A stretch of DNA of 22,350 nt, taken from an uncultured Lachnospiraceae bacterium. GTDB taxonomy: Bacteria; Bacillota_A; Clostridia; Lachnospirales; Lachnospiraceae. The notes under the pieces are model-generated. The model saw only the letters and a program-made list of their open reading frames with translations. It did not search any database and was not told the origin of the DNA. The translations under genes were made by a program, and so were the position numbers. Position 1 is the stretch's first letter, and the number at the start of each line of letters is the position of its first letter. Location of the stretch: NCBI GenBank assembly GCA_947564305.1, contig CANOBT010000094.1, positions 1 to 22,350 of the forward strand, given 5' to 3'. Below are positions 7,037 through 15,381 of the stretch, piece after piece.

Positions 7037-7744
7037 ATGAAGCTGCGTCTGGACAGATATCTGTCAGAGAGTGGGCTGGGTACGAGAAGCGAAGTGAAAA
7101 AGGCAATCCGGATGGGACAGGCAGAGGTGAACGGTGAAATCGTGCAAAAGCCGGAATACAAGGTGGATACAGAGACGGATCAGGTACTGTTTTCCGGGAA
7201 ACCGGCAGTGTATGCAGAGTATGAATACTATATGCTGAATAAGCCTGCCGGGGTGATTTCTGCTTCCACGGATTCCAGACAGCGATGCGTGGTAGATTTG
7301 ATTTTAAGCCGCCGCAGGACGGATTTATTTCCTGTGGGACGACTGGATAAAGATACAGAAGGACTCTTGCTCATCACAAATGACGGCGGGCTTGCCCATC
7401 GGCTGTTGTCACCGAAAAAGCATGTGGACAAGGTGTATTACGCCAAAATTCAGGGCCAAGTGACGCAGGAGGATGTAGATGCTTTCGCAGAAGGTGTAGA
7501 CATTGGAGAGGAAAAGCCCACACTTCCGGCTGTGCTTAGGATTTTAGTCTCAGAAGAGGTATCCGAAGTGGAATTGACCATACAGGAGGGAAAATTTCAT
7601 CAGGTGAAACGGATGTTTCAGGCAGTGGGAAAGGAAGTCTTGTATCTGAAGCGGCTGCAGATGGGAACACTTGTATTGGATAAGACATTAAAACCGGGGG
7701 AATACCGGACATTAAATAGAAATGAGTTGGACATGTTATGTTAA
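7037..7744 (+). CDS. rsuA: RsuA-type 16S rRNA pseudouridine synthase
   Basis: This 235-residue protein isomerises a uridine in rRNA; RsuA itself modifies U516 of 16S rRNA. The N-terminal S4 RNA-binding domain (residues 1-48, RLDRYLSESGLGTRSEVKKA) is followed by the RsuA/RluB/E/F catalytic core: YMLNKPAGVIS (65-75) and PVGRLDKDTEGLLLITNDG (99-117), with Asp104 as the catalytic aspartate. EGKFHQVKRMF lies near the C-terminus. Length and motif spacing favour RsuA, though RluB-like specificity is possible. The ATG has GAAGGAGGAA just ahead. Its last 7 bases overlap the HAD gene, so these two are coupled. Bases 6950-7036 ahead of it hold no gene; they contain one sequence TTATCCACA on the - strand (6967-6975), which I regard as chance. 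Confidence 0.92.
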   Translation: MKLRLDRYLSESGLGTRSEVKKAIRMGQAEVNGEIVQKPEYKVDTETDQVLFSGKPAVYAEYEYYMLNKPAGVISASTDSRQRCVVDLILSRRRTDLFPVGRLDKDTEGLLLITNDGGLAHRLLSPKKHVDKVYYAKIQGQVTQEDVDAFAEGVDIGEEKPTLPAVLRILVSEEVSEVELTIQEGKFHQVKRMFQAVGKEVLYLKRLQMGTLVLDKTLKPGEYRTLNRNELDMLC

Positions 7745-8412
7745 AAGGAAAAAAAGCAGTGATATTTGATATGGATGGGTCTTTGGTAGACTCGATGTGG
7801 ATATGGCTAGAGGTAGATAAGCAATACATGGGGAAGTATAGTCTTTCTGCCCCGGAAAATTTTTACCAGGATATTGAGGGCAGGAGCTTTATCGAAACAG
7901 CCCAATATTTTCTTGATGCATTTCCGACATTGGCCTTTACCGTAGAAGAGGTATGTAAAGAATGGACAGAAATGGCAATCGAGATGTATCAGACCCGTGT
8001 CCCGTTAAAAGAGGGCGCGGAAGAATTCTTAAGGCGCATGGACGAGCAGGGGATTTTGATGGGAATTGCCACCAGTAATTCCAGAGAGCTGGCAGAGGTG
8101 GTACTAAATGCATTGCATGTACGGCAGTATTTTACGGCGATTATTACATCGGATGAGGTGCGGCGGGGAAAGCCGGAGCCAGACGTATATCTGAAGGCAG
8201 CGGAAGAGTTACAGGTGCTTCCAAAAGAGTGTTTGGTGTTCGAGGATGTTCCCAATGGCATCCGGGCAGGAAAAAACGCAGGGATGAGCGTATGTGCTGT
8301 TCATGATTCTTTTTCCATTCCTTATGAAACGGTAAAGAGGGAACTGGCAGATTTTTATATTCATGATTACAAAGAAATCTGGAATGAAACTTATGAGATC
8401 TGTGGAGAATAG
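7738..8412 (+). CDS. HAD-superfamily hydrolase (beta-phosphoglucomutase/phosphatase type)
   Basis: This 224-residue protein has all four HAD motifs: IFDMDGSLVDSM (residues 9-20, nucleophile Asp11 and Asp13), the threonine/serine motif IATSNS, the lysine in RRGKPEPDVYL, and VFEDVPNGIRAGKNAGM carrying the last acidic pair. An alpha-helical cap sits between motif I and motif II (subclass IA). Such proteins are phosphoglycolate-type phosphatases or phosphoglucomutases; the residues seen do not decide the substrate. The start overlaps the rsuA stop, and the only ribosome-site-like bases (GGA at 7729-7731) are weak, consistent with coupled translation. The stop is one base before the ATG of the radical SAM gene. 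Confidence 0.9.
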   Translation: MLKGKKAVIFDMDGSLVDSMWIWLEVDKQYMGKYSLSAPENFYQDIEGRSFIETAQYFLDAFPTLAFTVEEVCKEWTEMAIEMYQTRVPLKEGAEEFLRRMDEQGILMGIATSNSRELAEVVLNALHVRQYFTAIITSDEVRRGKPEPDVYLKAAEELQVLPKECLVFEDVPNGIRAGKNAGMSVCAVHDSFSIPYETVKRELADFYIHDYKEIWNETYEICGE

Positions 8413-8413
8413 T

Positions 8414-10375
8414 ATGCGACAGCCTTTTTTACCGTTATGCAGGAAAGATATGGAGAATCGGGGATGGGAGCAGGTGGATTTTGCGTATGTCATCGGAGAT
8501 GCCTATGTAGACCATCCATCCTTCGGTCATGCCATCATCAGCCGCCTTTTGGAAGCTCACGGTTACCGGGTGGGCATCATTTCCCAACCGGACTGGAAGG
8601 ATGAAAAAAGTATTGCCATATATGGAGAGCCGCGTCTTGGATTTCTCGTGTCTGCCGGAAATATGGACTCTATGGTGAATCATTATTCGGTATCTCGAAA
8701 ACGGCGGCCCATGGACGCTTATACAGCAGGCGGAGTGATGGGAAAGCGGCCGGACTATGCGGCTGTTGTCTATGGAAATCTGATTCGCAGAACATACAAG
8801 GATACACCTGTCATCTTGGGAGGGATTGAGGCCAGTCTCAGACGGATGGCTCATTATGACTATTGGTCTGATAAGTTAAAACGCTCGATCCTCCTGGATT
8901 CGGGGGCTGATATTGTTTCTTATGGGATGGGGGAGCGCTCAATCCTTGAGCTTGCACAGGCTTTGGATTCCGGAATTGCAGTACAGGATTTGACCTATGT
9001 GGACGGCACAGTCGTAAAGGTGAAGAATCTGGACTCCATCTATGATGCAATCCTGCTGCCGTCCTATGAGGAGTTGAAAGCAGATAAGAGAAAATATGCT
9101 AAGAGCTTCTATACGCAGTATTGTAATACGGATGCGTTTTCCGGAAAACGTCTGGCAGAGTGCTATCAGGGACATCTGTATGTGGTGCAGAATCCGCCTT
9201 CAAAACCATTGACGCAGATGGAGATGGATGATGTGTATGGTCTTCCCTATCAGTATACTTATCATCCGTCCTATCAGTCTTCGGGAGGTGTGCCTGCTAT
9301 TGAAGAAGTCCGGTTCAGCCTGACCAGCAGCCGTGGATGCTTCGGCGGATGCAGCTTTTGTGCTCTCACATTTCATCAGGGCAGAATCATCCAAAGCCGG
9401 AGCAAAGAATCTTTGTTGACAGAGGCGAAAAGGATGACAAAACAGAAGGATTTCAAGGGTTATATCCATGATGTGGGCGGTCCTACCGCAAATTTTCGGC
9501 ATCCTTCCTGTGAAAAGCAAAAGAAGACAGGGGTCTGTCCAAAGAAACAATGTCTGTTTCCAAAGCCTTGTAAAAATCTGAGAGCAGACCACAGGGAATA
9601 TGTGGAACTTCTGCGGAGTCTGCGGAAACTTCCGGCTGTGAAGAAAGTGTTCATTCGTTCCGGAATTCGGTTTGATTATCTGCTGGCAGATACAGATCAG
9701 ACTTTTTTGAAGGAGCTTTGTTCGTTCCATGTGAGCGGGCAGCTAAAGGTGGCGCCGGAGCATGTGTCGGATGCTGTCCTGGAATTGATGGGAAAGCCGA
9801 AAAATCAGGTGTATAGAGAATTTGTAAAGAAATTTACAAAGATGAATGAGCGTTTGGACAAAAAGCAGTACCTTGTTCCTTACCTGATGTCCTCGCATCC
9901 TGGTTCTACTTGGAAGGAAGCAGTGGAACTTGCAGAATTTTGCAGGGATATGGGGTACATGCCGGAGCAGGTTCAGGACTTTTATCCCACACCCTCCACT
10001 ATATCTACTTGTATGTATTATACTGGTCTGGACCCTCGTACGGGAAAATCAGTATATGTGCCTAAAAATCCACACGAGAAAGCCATGCAGCGTGCCCTGA
10101 TACAATATCGGAATCCGGCCAACTATGAGTTGGTGAAGGAAGCACTGTTAAAGGCCGGGCGTACAGATTTAATCGGATTTGAGAAGCAATGTCTGATTCC
10201 ACCGCGGAAATTTTCTGATGGGAAAAAAGCTTCTATGAAAAAAGTGACTGAAAAGAATGGAAGAGGAAAAAAGCAAGCTGAGAAAAAAACTTCAGGAAAA
10301 ACGACTTTCCGAAATAAGCCTGTTGGAAAATCTGAGGAATCAGGAAAGAGAAGGACGAAAAGATCAGGAAGATGA
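8414..10375 (+). CDS. YgiQ-family (UPF0313) radical SAM protein
   Basis: A 653-residue protein of the YgiQ family, radical SAM enzymes of unknown reaction. The cluster-binding motif CFGGCSFC (Cys309, Cys313, Cys316) binds a 4Fe-4S cluster for SAM cleavage. Family features include the N-terminal FAYVIGDAYVDHPSFGHA (residues 23-40), GGIEASLRRMAHYDYW, a second cysteine-rich segment (CEKQKKTGVCPKKQCLFPKPC) and a late EQVQDFYPTPSTISTCMYYTG. The last 45 residues are a lysine/arginine-rich tail (KKVTEKNGRGKKQAEKK onward) that could bind RNA or ribosomes. I chose the ATG at 8414, one base after the HAD stop and with GGAG at 8404-8407; the frame stays open another 17 codons upstream inside the HAD gene. 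The function is not known from the family. Confidence 0.93.
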   Translation: MRQPFLPLCRKDMENRGWEQVDFAYVIGDAYVDHPSFGHAIISRLLEAHGYRVGIISQPDWKDEKSIAIYGEPRLGFLVSAGNMDSMVNHYSVSRKRRPMDAYTAGGVMGKRPDYAAVVYGNLIRRTYKDTPVILGGIEASLRRMAHYDYWSDKLKRSILLDSGADIVSYGMGERSILELAQALDSGIAVQDLTYVDGTVVKVKNLDSIYDAILLPSYEELKADKRKYAKSFYTQYCNTDAFSGKRLAECYQGHLYVVQNPPSKPLTQMEMDDVYGLPYQYTYHPSYQSSGGVPAIEEVRFSLTSSRGCFGGCSFCALTFHQGRIIQSRSKESLLTEAKRMTKQKDFKGYIHDVGGPTANFRHPSCEKQKKTGVCPKKQCLFPKPCKNLRADHREYVELLRSLRKLPAVKKVFIRSGIRFDYLLADTDQTFLKELCSFHVSGQLKVAPEHVSDAVLELMGKPKNQVYREFVKKFTKMNERLDKKQYLVPYLMSSHPGSTWKEAVELAEFCRDMGYMPEQVQDFYPTPSTISTCMYYTGLDPRTGKSVYVPKNPHEKAMQRALIQYRNPANYELVKEALLKAGRTDLIGFEKQCLIPPRKFSDGKKASMKKVTEKNGRGKKQAEKKTSGKTTFRNKPVGKSEESGKRRTKRSGR

Positions 10376-10431
10376 GAGACAGTAAGATAAGAGGCTGTGT
10401 ACAGGAATAAAAATTGGGAGGCAGGACTGCT

Positions 10432-11238
10432 ATGAAAATTGCAATTGTGACTGGAGCATCTTCTGGAATTGGCAGAGAATTCGTAAAGCAGATGGGACAT
10501 TTTTATAGAACATTGGATGAAATCTGGGTGATTGCCCGGAGAGGACACAGGCTGCAGGAATTGAACGCGCTTTCTTCTGTTCCTGTACGGATTCTGGAGG
10601 GCGATCTGCTCCATGAATCCGTCTATGAGCGGCTTGTGACTATGCTTGAAGAGGAGAAGCCGGATATACGGATGCTGGTGAACGCGGCTGGATTTGGAAA
10701 GAGTGGACCAGTAGAACAAATTCTGGCTGAGAACCAAAATGCACAGTTGGAGATGATTGATTTGAACTGCAGGTCTCTTTCACGAATTACATTTGAGTGT
10801 CTGCCGTATCTGTCAAAGGGCAGCCGGATTCTCAATATGGCGAGTGCGGCGGCCTTTTCTCCACAGCCTTTGTTTGCAGTCTATGCATCAACAAAAGCAT
10901 ATGTGTTAAGTTTTTCCAGAAGTCTGGGGGCAGAATTGAAAAGCAGGGGAATTTATGTGACCGCAGTCTGTCCGGGACCAGTAGATACCGAATTTTTTAA
11001 GGTGTCTGGAGAGTTGGAAAATCCGTTAAAGAAACTGACGAAAGTGAAAGCACCAGGGGTAGTCAGGAAGGCACTGCAGGACAGTCGTGCCGGAAAGGAT
11101 ATCTCAGTATATGGACTTCCGCTGAAAGGTGCTCATATTGCATCAAAATTGCTTCCACACCATCTGCTTGTAAATCTGATGATGTTGTTCAATCCCAATG
11201 ATGCATGGCGCTGTGGAGTATCAAAACGGATGGAATGA
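10432..11238 (+). CDS. Short-chain dehydrogenase/reductase (SDR)
   Basis: A 268-residue NAD(P)-dependent oxidoreductase. The classical SDR signatures are all present: TGASSGIG cofactor loop (residues 7-14), NAAG (84-87), and a catalytic Ser138, Tyr151, Lys155 (YASTK), followed by VCPGPVDTEF. The protein resembles the DltE/YqjQ-like SDRs, but the substrate cannot be predicted. The ATG at 10432 is preferred because GGGAGG lies at 10416-10421; a TTG at 10414 in the same frame overlaps that ribosome site. Gene neighbours (an unknown membrane protein, RluA and RecU) give no pathway clue. Confidence 0.92.
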   Translation: MKIAIVTGASSGIGREFVKQMGHFYRTLDEIWVIARRGHRLQELNALSSVPVRILEGDLLHESVYERLVTMLEEEKPDIRMLVNAAGFGKSGPVEQILAENQNAQLEMIDLNCRSLSRITFECLPYLSKGSRILNMASAAAFSPQPLFAVYASTKAYVLSFSRSLGAELKSRGIYVTAVCPGPVDTEFFKVSGELENPLKKLTKVKAPGVVRKALQDSRAGKDISVYGLPLKGAHIASKLLPHHLLVNLMMLFNPNDAWRCGVSKRME

Positions 11239-11266
11239 CGATTTTACAAAATGGAGGTTTGGAACC

Positions 11267-11845
11267 ATGAAAAAGTGTGAAAAGGGAACACCGGGATATC
11301 TGCGTGAAAAACTGAAGGTAGAAATCCTGCGGACGATCATCTATTTTGCAATCGTGGCAGCGGTATTTCTATTGGGCTATAGTCAGACGCATTCTAACAA
11401 GAATCTGCTCACTGTTGTAGCAGTTGTGGGTTGCCTTCCTGCCTGCAAGGCGCTGGTGGGAGTTATTACCCGGCTTCCCTATCAGACGGTTGAGCCGGCA
11501 TTGGCAGAAGAAGTGTCTCAAAAGTCTGAGAATTTAACAGTAATCTACGATTTAGTTATCACCAGTACGGAGAAAATTATGCCCATTGACTGTATTGTGG
11601 TTTCCGGAGATAAGGTATTCGGCTATACATCAAATACGAAAATTGATTTGAAATCGACCTCATCCTATATACGAAAGATATTGCAGCAAAACAACTTTTC
11701 AGAGGTTTCTGTAAAGCTGTTCGACGAGTTTCGGTCATTTATCGCCATCGTAGAGGGACTGGACAATATCGCGGCGGTAGAAAAAGCAGACACAAAAGAA
11801 TATGAAAGACAGATTGCGCATCTTATTATGAATATTTCACTGTAA
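11267..11845 (+). CDS. Unrecognised membrane protein with two TM segments and a soluble C-terminal domain
   Basis: I do not recognise this 192-residue protein. It has a basic N-terminus, two hydrophobic segments (about residues 24-38 and 46-68) joined by a short polar loop, and a 120-residue soluble domain that should face the cytosol because of the positive charges at the N-terminus. The domain is rich in alternating strand and helix patterns (LTVIYDLVITST, MPIDCIVVSGDKVFGY, FSEVSVKLFDEFRSFIAIVEGLD), suggesting an alpha/beta fold. No catalytic motif is obvious. The ATG at 11267 has GGAGG at 11253-11257; the frame stays open upstream to 11198, overlapping the SDR gene, but without a ribosome site. 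It lies 21 bases from the SDR stop and 10 bases before the RluA start, so all three are likely cotranscribed. Confidence 0.8.
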   Translation: MKKCEKGTPGYLREKLKVEILRTIIYFAIVAAVFLLGYSQTHSNKNLLTVVAVVGCLPACKALVGVITRLPYQTVEPALAEEVSQKSENLTVIYDLVITSTEKIMPIDCIVVSGDKVFGYTSNTKIDLKSTSSYIRKILQQNNFSEVSVKLFDEFRSFIAIVEGLDNIAAVEKADTKEYERQIAHLIMNISL

Positions 11846-11855
11846 GGAGGAGAAC

Positions 11856-12881
11856 GTGCGGGAAATTTGTGTCACGGAAAATGAAGCAGGCCAGAGACTG
11901 GATAAATTGCTGGCAAAATATTTGAAAGAAGCGCCGAAAAGCTTTTACTACAAGATGCTTCGGAAAAAGAATATTACATTAAATGGAAAAAGGGCTTCCG
12001 GTTCAGAAAAACTGGTCCAGGGAGATTCGGTGAAGTTGTTTCTTTCGGATGAAACGATTGAGAAATTTTCAGGAAAGGCTTTTGTGATACAATCGGACAG
12101 GAAGGAAAAGTTGGATATCCTATACGAAGATGAAAATCTGCTTTTGTTAAACAAGCCTGTTGGAATGCTGTCGCAGAAAGCGAAGGAAACGGATGTCTCC
12201 GCAGTAGAACATCTTATCCATTATTTGTTGGACAGCGGACAGATTACGGAGCAAAATTTGAAAACCTTTCGGCCGTCTGTCTGCAGCCGTTTGGACAGGA
12301 ACACCAGTGGAATTCTTGCTGCCGGGAAAAGTCTGGCAGGGCTGCAGGAGATGAGCCGTTTTTTCAAAGAACGTACTGTGGGAAAATATTATCTTTGTCT
12401 GGCATATGGGCGGATGGAGGAAGAGAAGTCGATTCGAGGTTATCTGTGCAAAGAAGAAGAGAAAAATCATGTTCAAATCTATCAGAACGAACATCCTGGC
12501 AGTGTACTCATTGAGACAGAGTACCGTCCGCTTGCGGCAGGCATGGATGTGACTCTTTTAGAGGTTCATTTGATTACCGGGAAGACACATCAGATACGGG
12601 CACATCTTGCAGCAGAGGGACATCCCATTGTCGGGGATTATAAATATGGACTTCGTAAAATCAACGATAGTTATCAAAAGGAGTATGGTTTAAAATCTCA
12701 GCTTTTACATGCCTGGCGAATCCGGATGCCAAAGTCCAAAGGTCCTTTGGAATATTTGTCAGAAAAAGAATTTACGGCTTTGCCGCCGGTATTATTTCAG
12801 AAGATATGTACAGAAAAATTTTTGTCTGATGAGAAAAAGGAGAAGAAGATGTTATGGCAACATGGAATTCACGGGGATTGA
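11856..12881 (+). CDS. RluA-family pseudouridine synthase
   Basis: A 341-residue RNA pseudouridine synthase. The S4 domain lies at residues 12-60 (QRLDKLLAKYLKEAPKSFYYKM), followed by LLLLNKPVGMLSQ and the RluA catalytic motif SRLDRNTSGIL (Asp147); the usual first histidine of HRLD is Ser here. Late motif LITGKTHQIRAHLAAEGHPIVGDYKYG is complete. The S4 domain and motif suggest RluC/RluD-like 23S rRNA targets, but specificity is not decided. The start is GTG at 11856 with AAGGAGG at 11844-11850. The C-terminus overlaps recU by 28 bases. Confidence 0.9.
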   Translation: MREICVTENEAGQRLDKLLAKYLKEAPKSFYYKMLRKKNITLNGKRASGSEKLVQGDSVKLFLSDETIEKFSGKAFVIQSDRKEKLDILYEDENLLLLNKPVGMLSQKAKETDVSAVEHLIHYLLDSGQITEQNLKTFRPSVCSRLDRNTSGILAAGKSLAGLQEMSRFFKERTVGKYYLCLAYGRMEEEKSIRGYLCKEEEKNHVQIYQNEHPGSVLIETEYRPLAAGMDVTLLEVHLITGKTHQIRAHLAAEGHPIVGDYKYGLRKINDSYQKEYGLKSQLLHAWRIRMPKSKGPLEYLSEKEFTALPPVLFQKICTEKFLSDEKKEKKMLWQHGIHGD

Positions 12882-13387
12882 GAGGCTCTACTCTGGAGGA
12901 TTTGGTTAACCGAACGAATGAACGTTATGAAGAATTGAATCTTGCTTTGATTCAGAAAATACCAACTCCCATTACTCCTGTACAGATTGATAAGGAGCAT
13001 CGCCATATCACGCTTGCCTATTTTGATAAGATCAGTACCGTTGACTATATTGGAGCGGTCCAGGGAATACCGGTGTGCTTTGATGCAAAGGAGTGCGCTG
13101 TAGATACATTTCCTCTACAGAATGTACATGAACACCAAATGAACTTTATGGAAAAGTTTGAGCGTCAGGGTGGTATTTCCTTTTTGATTATTTTTTACAG
13201 TGGAAGAAACACATTATATTATATGAAATATAAAGAAATACGGAAGTTCTGGAACCGCGCACAGGAAGGGGGACGAAAGAGCTTTCGATTTGAAGAGTTG
13301 AGTCCGGAATATTTTATGGAACTTAAGAATAATTGTCTTGTCCCTTATCTGGATTACATTCAGAAGGATTTAGACAGCAGGGATTGA
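12854..13387 (+). CDS. recU: Holliday junction resolvase RecU
   Basis: RecU is the Firmicutes enzyme that cleaves Holliday junctions and modulates RecA. The 177-residue protein follows the family: RGLRGSTLEDLVNRTNERY (residues 7-25), IPTPITPVQID (36-46), AYFDKISTVDYIGAVQG (55-71), VCFDAKEC (74-81), TFPLQNVHEHQMNFM (85-99) and GGISFLIIFY (106-115). The active site is the D64...D77-A-K79 arrangement; the Bacillus enzyme has Glu where this has Asp77, a conservative change. The ATG starts 28 bases before the RluA stop; AAGGAG (12837-12842) is 11 bases ahead, slightly far. The TGA stop lies inside the -35 hexamer of the his operon promoter. Confidence 0.92.
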   Translation: MATWNSRGLRGSTLEDLVNRTNERYEELNLALIQKIPTPITPVQIDKEHRHITLAYFDKISTVDYIGAVQGIPVCFDAKECAVDTFPLQNVHEHQMNFMEKFERQGGISFLIIFYSGRNTLYYMKYKEIRKFWNRAQEGGRKSFRFEELSPEYFMELKNNCLVPYLDYIQKDLDSRD

Positions 13388-13412
13388 CATTCAGATGGAA
13401 AGTTCGTATAAT
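13384..13412 (+). promoter_or_regulatory. Consensus sigma-A promoter of the his operon
   Basis: TTGACA (13384-13389), 17 bases, TATAAT (13407-13412): a perfect match to the housekeeping consensus. The -35 contains the recU TGA stop. The predicted start near 13419 leaves a leader of only about 33 bases before hisZ, too short for a T-box or leader-peptide attenuator. Confidence 0.9.
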
Positions 13413-13420
13413 GTCTAGGA

Positions 13421-13441
13421 ACTTTAGCGATTTAGCAAAGT
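13421..13441 (+). promoter_or_regulatory. Dyad in the short his leader, possible operator
   Basis: ACTTTAGC pairs with GCAAAGT around GATTTA with one bulged A, and TTTAGC occurs twice at 8-base spacing. It begins at about the predicted transcription start and ends 10 bases before the hisZ start. This would suit a repressor operator or a hairpin hiding the start, but no binding protein is known from the sequence. Confidence 0.35.
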
Positions 13442-13451
13442 AAAGAAATGG

Positions 13452-14705
13452 GTGAAAAAATTGGAACAGAAATTACATACGCCGGAAGGGGTCCGGGATA
13501 TTTATAATACAGAATGCAGAAAAAAACTTGCAGTACAGGATAAGCTTCATGACACATTGCATCTATATGGTTATCAGGATATCCAGACACCGACCTTTGA
13601 ATACTTCGATGTGTTCCGAAAAGAAATCGGAACAATTGCATCAAGAGAACTGTATAAATTTTTTGACAGAGAGGGCAATACTTTGGTCCTGCGTCCGGAT
13701 ATCACGCCGTCTATCGCTCGTGCGGCTGCCACCTTGTTCGAGGAGGAGAACTCTCCTATACGGCTGTGCTATGTAGGGAATACGTTTATCAATCACTCCA
13801 GCTATCAGGGAAGGCTAAAGGAAAATACCCAGCTTGGGGCAGAGATGATTGGCGTGGATTCTATAGAAGCGGATGCAGAGATGCTTGCCATGGTGGTAGA
13901 TGGATTGAAAAATGTCGGGCTCACAGAATTTCAGGTGAATATCGGTCATGTGGATTTTATCCGGGGGCTGATGGAGGCGACTGGACTGGGAGACGAAATC
14001 ATAGAAGAGCTTCATACATTGATTACAAACCGAAATTATTTTGGTGTGGAAGAAATATTGGATAAAGAAGGGACGACCGAGGATGTAAAAGCAGCATTTC
14101 GTATACTTCCGGAATTGATCGGAGGGGTTGAAGTGTTGAAAAAGGCCGGAAAGATTGCACCCACTGCGGATGCGAAAACGGCGATTACCCGTCTTTTGAA
14201 AATATACCAGATTCTAATGCATTATGGAGCAGAAAAACATATTTCGTTCGATCTGAGCATGAGCGGAAGTTATATGTACTATACAGGCATCGTATTTCGC
14301 GCATATACTTATGGAACAGGTGACGCAGTGGTGCGTGGCGGACGGTATGACCAACTGTTGGAAAAATTTGGGAAGAGTACACCATCTATTGGATTTGCGA
14401 TTATTGTAGACGAGCTGACCAGTGCATTGAGCCGCCAGAAGATTTCTATAGAGACCCGCCGCTCCAATCTGATTGTTTATACAGACAGTACATTGAGATG
14501 GGCGATTTCCCTGGCAAAAGAGTTCCGTTCCAAAGGTTTTTGTACGGAATTGTTGAAACGAGAGGAATCGGATGAGAAGGAACGTTTTTTGGAGTATGGA
14601 AAACGGACACAGGCAGTCAGTATGCTATATCTGCTGGAGGACCGGACGATTGAGATGGTGAACTTTAAGACCGGAAAAGAAAAAACGGTCCAGGCAGGGA
14701 AGTGA
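13452..14705 (+). CDS. hisZ: ATP phosphoribosyltransferase regulatory subunit HisZ
   Basis: HisZ is a catalytically inactive relative of histidyl-tRNA synthetase that forms the active complex with the short HisG and passes on histidine feedback. The 417-residue protein has the class II synthetase-like core: LHTPEGVRDIYNTEC (residues 8-22), YQDIQTPTFEYFDVF, LVLRPDITPSIARAA, GAEMIGVDSIEADAEML and the glycine-rich RGGRYDQLLEKFG near residues 296-308. The start is GTG at 13452 with no strong ribosome site; GGTGA (13451-13455) could instead serve a TTG at 13461, which would remove three residues. A short out-of-frame ORF begins with ATG at 13448 and runs 19 codons. It heads the his operon, 12 bases before hisG. 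Confidence 0.92.
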   Translation: MKKLEQKLHTPEGVRDIYNTECRKKLAVQDKLHDTLHLYGYQDIQTPTFEYFDVFRKEIGTIASRELYKFFDREGNTLVLRPDITPSIARAAATLFEEENSPIRLCYVGNTFINHSSYQGRLKENTQLGAEMIGVDSIEADAEMLAMVVDGLKNVGLTEFQVNIGHVDFIRGLMEATGLGDEIIEELHTLITNRNYFGVEEILDKEGTTEDVKAAFRILPELIGGVEVLKKAGKIAPTADAKTAITRLLKIYQILMHYGAEKHISFDLSMSGSYMYYTGIVFRAYTYGTGDAVVRGGRYDQLLEKFGKSTPSIGFAIIVDELTSALSRQKISIETRRSNLIVYTDSTLRWAISLAKEFRSKGFCTELLKREESDEKERFLEYGKRTQAVSMLYLLEDRTIEMVNFKTGKEKTVQAGK

Positions 14706-14717
14706 GGTAGAGGCTGT

Positions 14718-15362
14718 ATGAAATATTTGACATTTGCATTAACAAAAGGAAGACTTGCCAGCAAAACTTTGGAAATGTTGGAGAGATTGGGGATTACCTG
14801 CGAAGAGATGAAGGACAAAAACTCTCGGAAGTTAATCTTTGTAAATGAACAGCAGAAGTTAAAGTTTTTTCTTGCAAAGGGACCAGATGTTCCGACCTAT
14901 GTAGAGTATGGAGCGGCAGATATCGGCGTTGTAGGAAAGGATACCATCGTTGAAGAGGGGCGCAAAGTCCATGAAGTTCTGGACCTTGGCTTTGGCGCAT
15001 GCCGAATGTGCGTGTGCGGGCATGAGGAGGCCGCAGAGCTTTTAAAGCATCGGGAATTAATCCGTGTAGCGACCAAATATCCCAATATTGCAAAGGATTA
15101 TTTCTATAATAAGAGGCACCAGACCGTAGAAATTATTAAGATGAATGGCTCCATTGAATTGGCACCTATCGTGGGACTATCTGAGGTAATCGTGGATATC
15201 GTGGAGACAGGTTCTACATTGAAGGAAAATGGCCTGACTGTATTAGAGGAGGTCTGCCCTCTGTCTGCACGAATGATTGTCAATCCGGTGAGTATGAGGA
15301 TGGAAAACGACAGGGTGAGGGAATTGATCATCAATTTGCGCAGACTTTTGCAGGAATCGTAA
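14718..15362 (+). CDS. hisG: ATP phosphoribosyltransferase catalytic subunit, short form
   Basis: HisG condenses ATP with PRPP, the first step of histidine synthesis. At 214 residues this is the short form, which lacks the C-terminal ACT-like regulatory domain and depends on HisZ; hisZ directly upstream agrees. Visible motifs are FALTKGRLASKTLEML (residues 5-20), YVEYGAADIGVVGKDTIVE (55-73) and the PRPP-binding IVDIVETGSTLKENGL near residues 158-173. GAGG ahead of the ATG provides the ribosome site. A hairpin lies in the 84-base gap between hisG and hisD. Confidence 0.96.
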   Translation: MKYLTFALTKGRLASKTLEMLERLGITCEEMKDKNSRKLIFVNEQQKLKFFLAKGPDVPTYVEYGAADIGVVGKDTIVEEGRKVHEVLDLGFGACRMCVCGHEEAAELLKHRELIRVATKYPNIAKDYFYNKRHQTVEIIKMNGSIELAPIVGLSEVIVDIVETGSTLKENGLTVLEEVCPLSARMIVNPVSMRMENDRVRELIINLRRLLQES

Positions 15363-15381
15363 GAGTGGGCCGGAAAAATGA

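Noticed and set aside
9200..9730. Open frame of 176 residues on the - strand within the radical SAM gene
   Set aside because: Antisense to the conserved cysteine cluster region; no ribosome site or recognisable domain.
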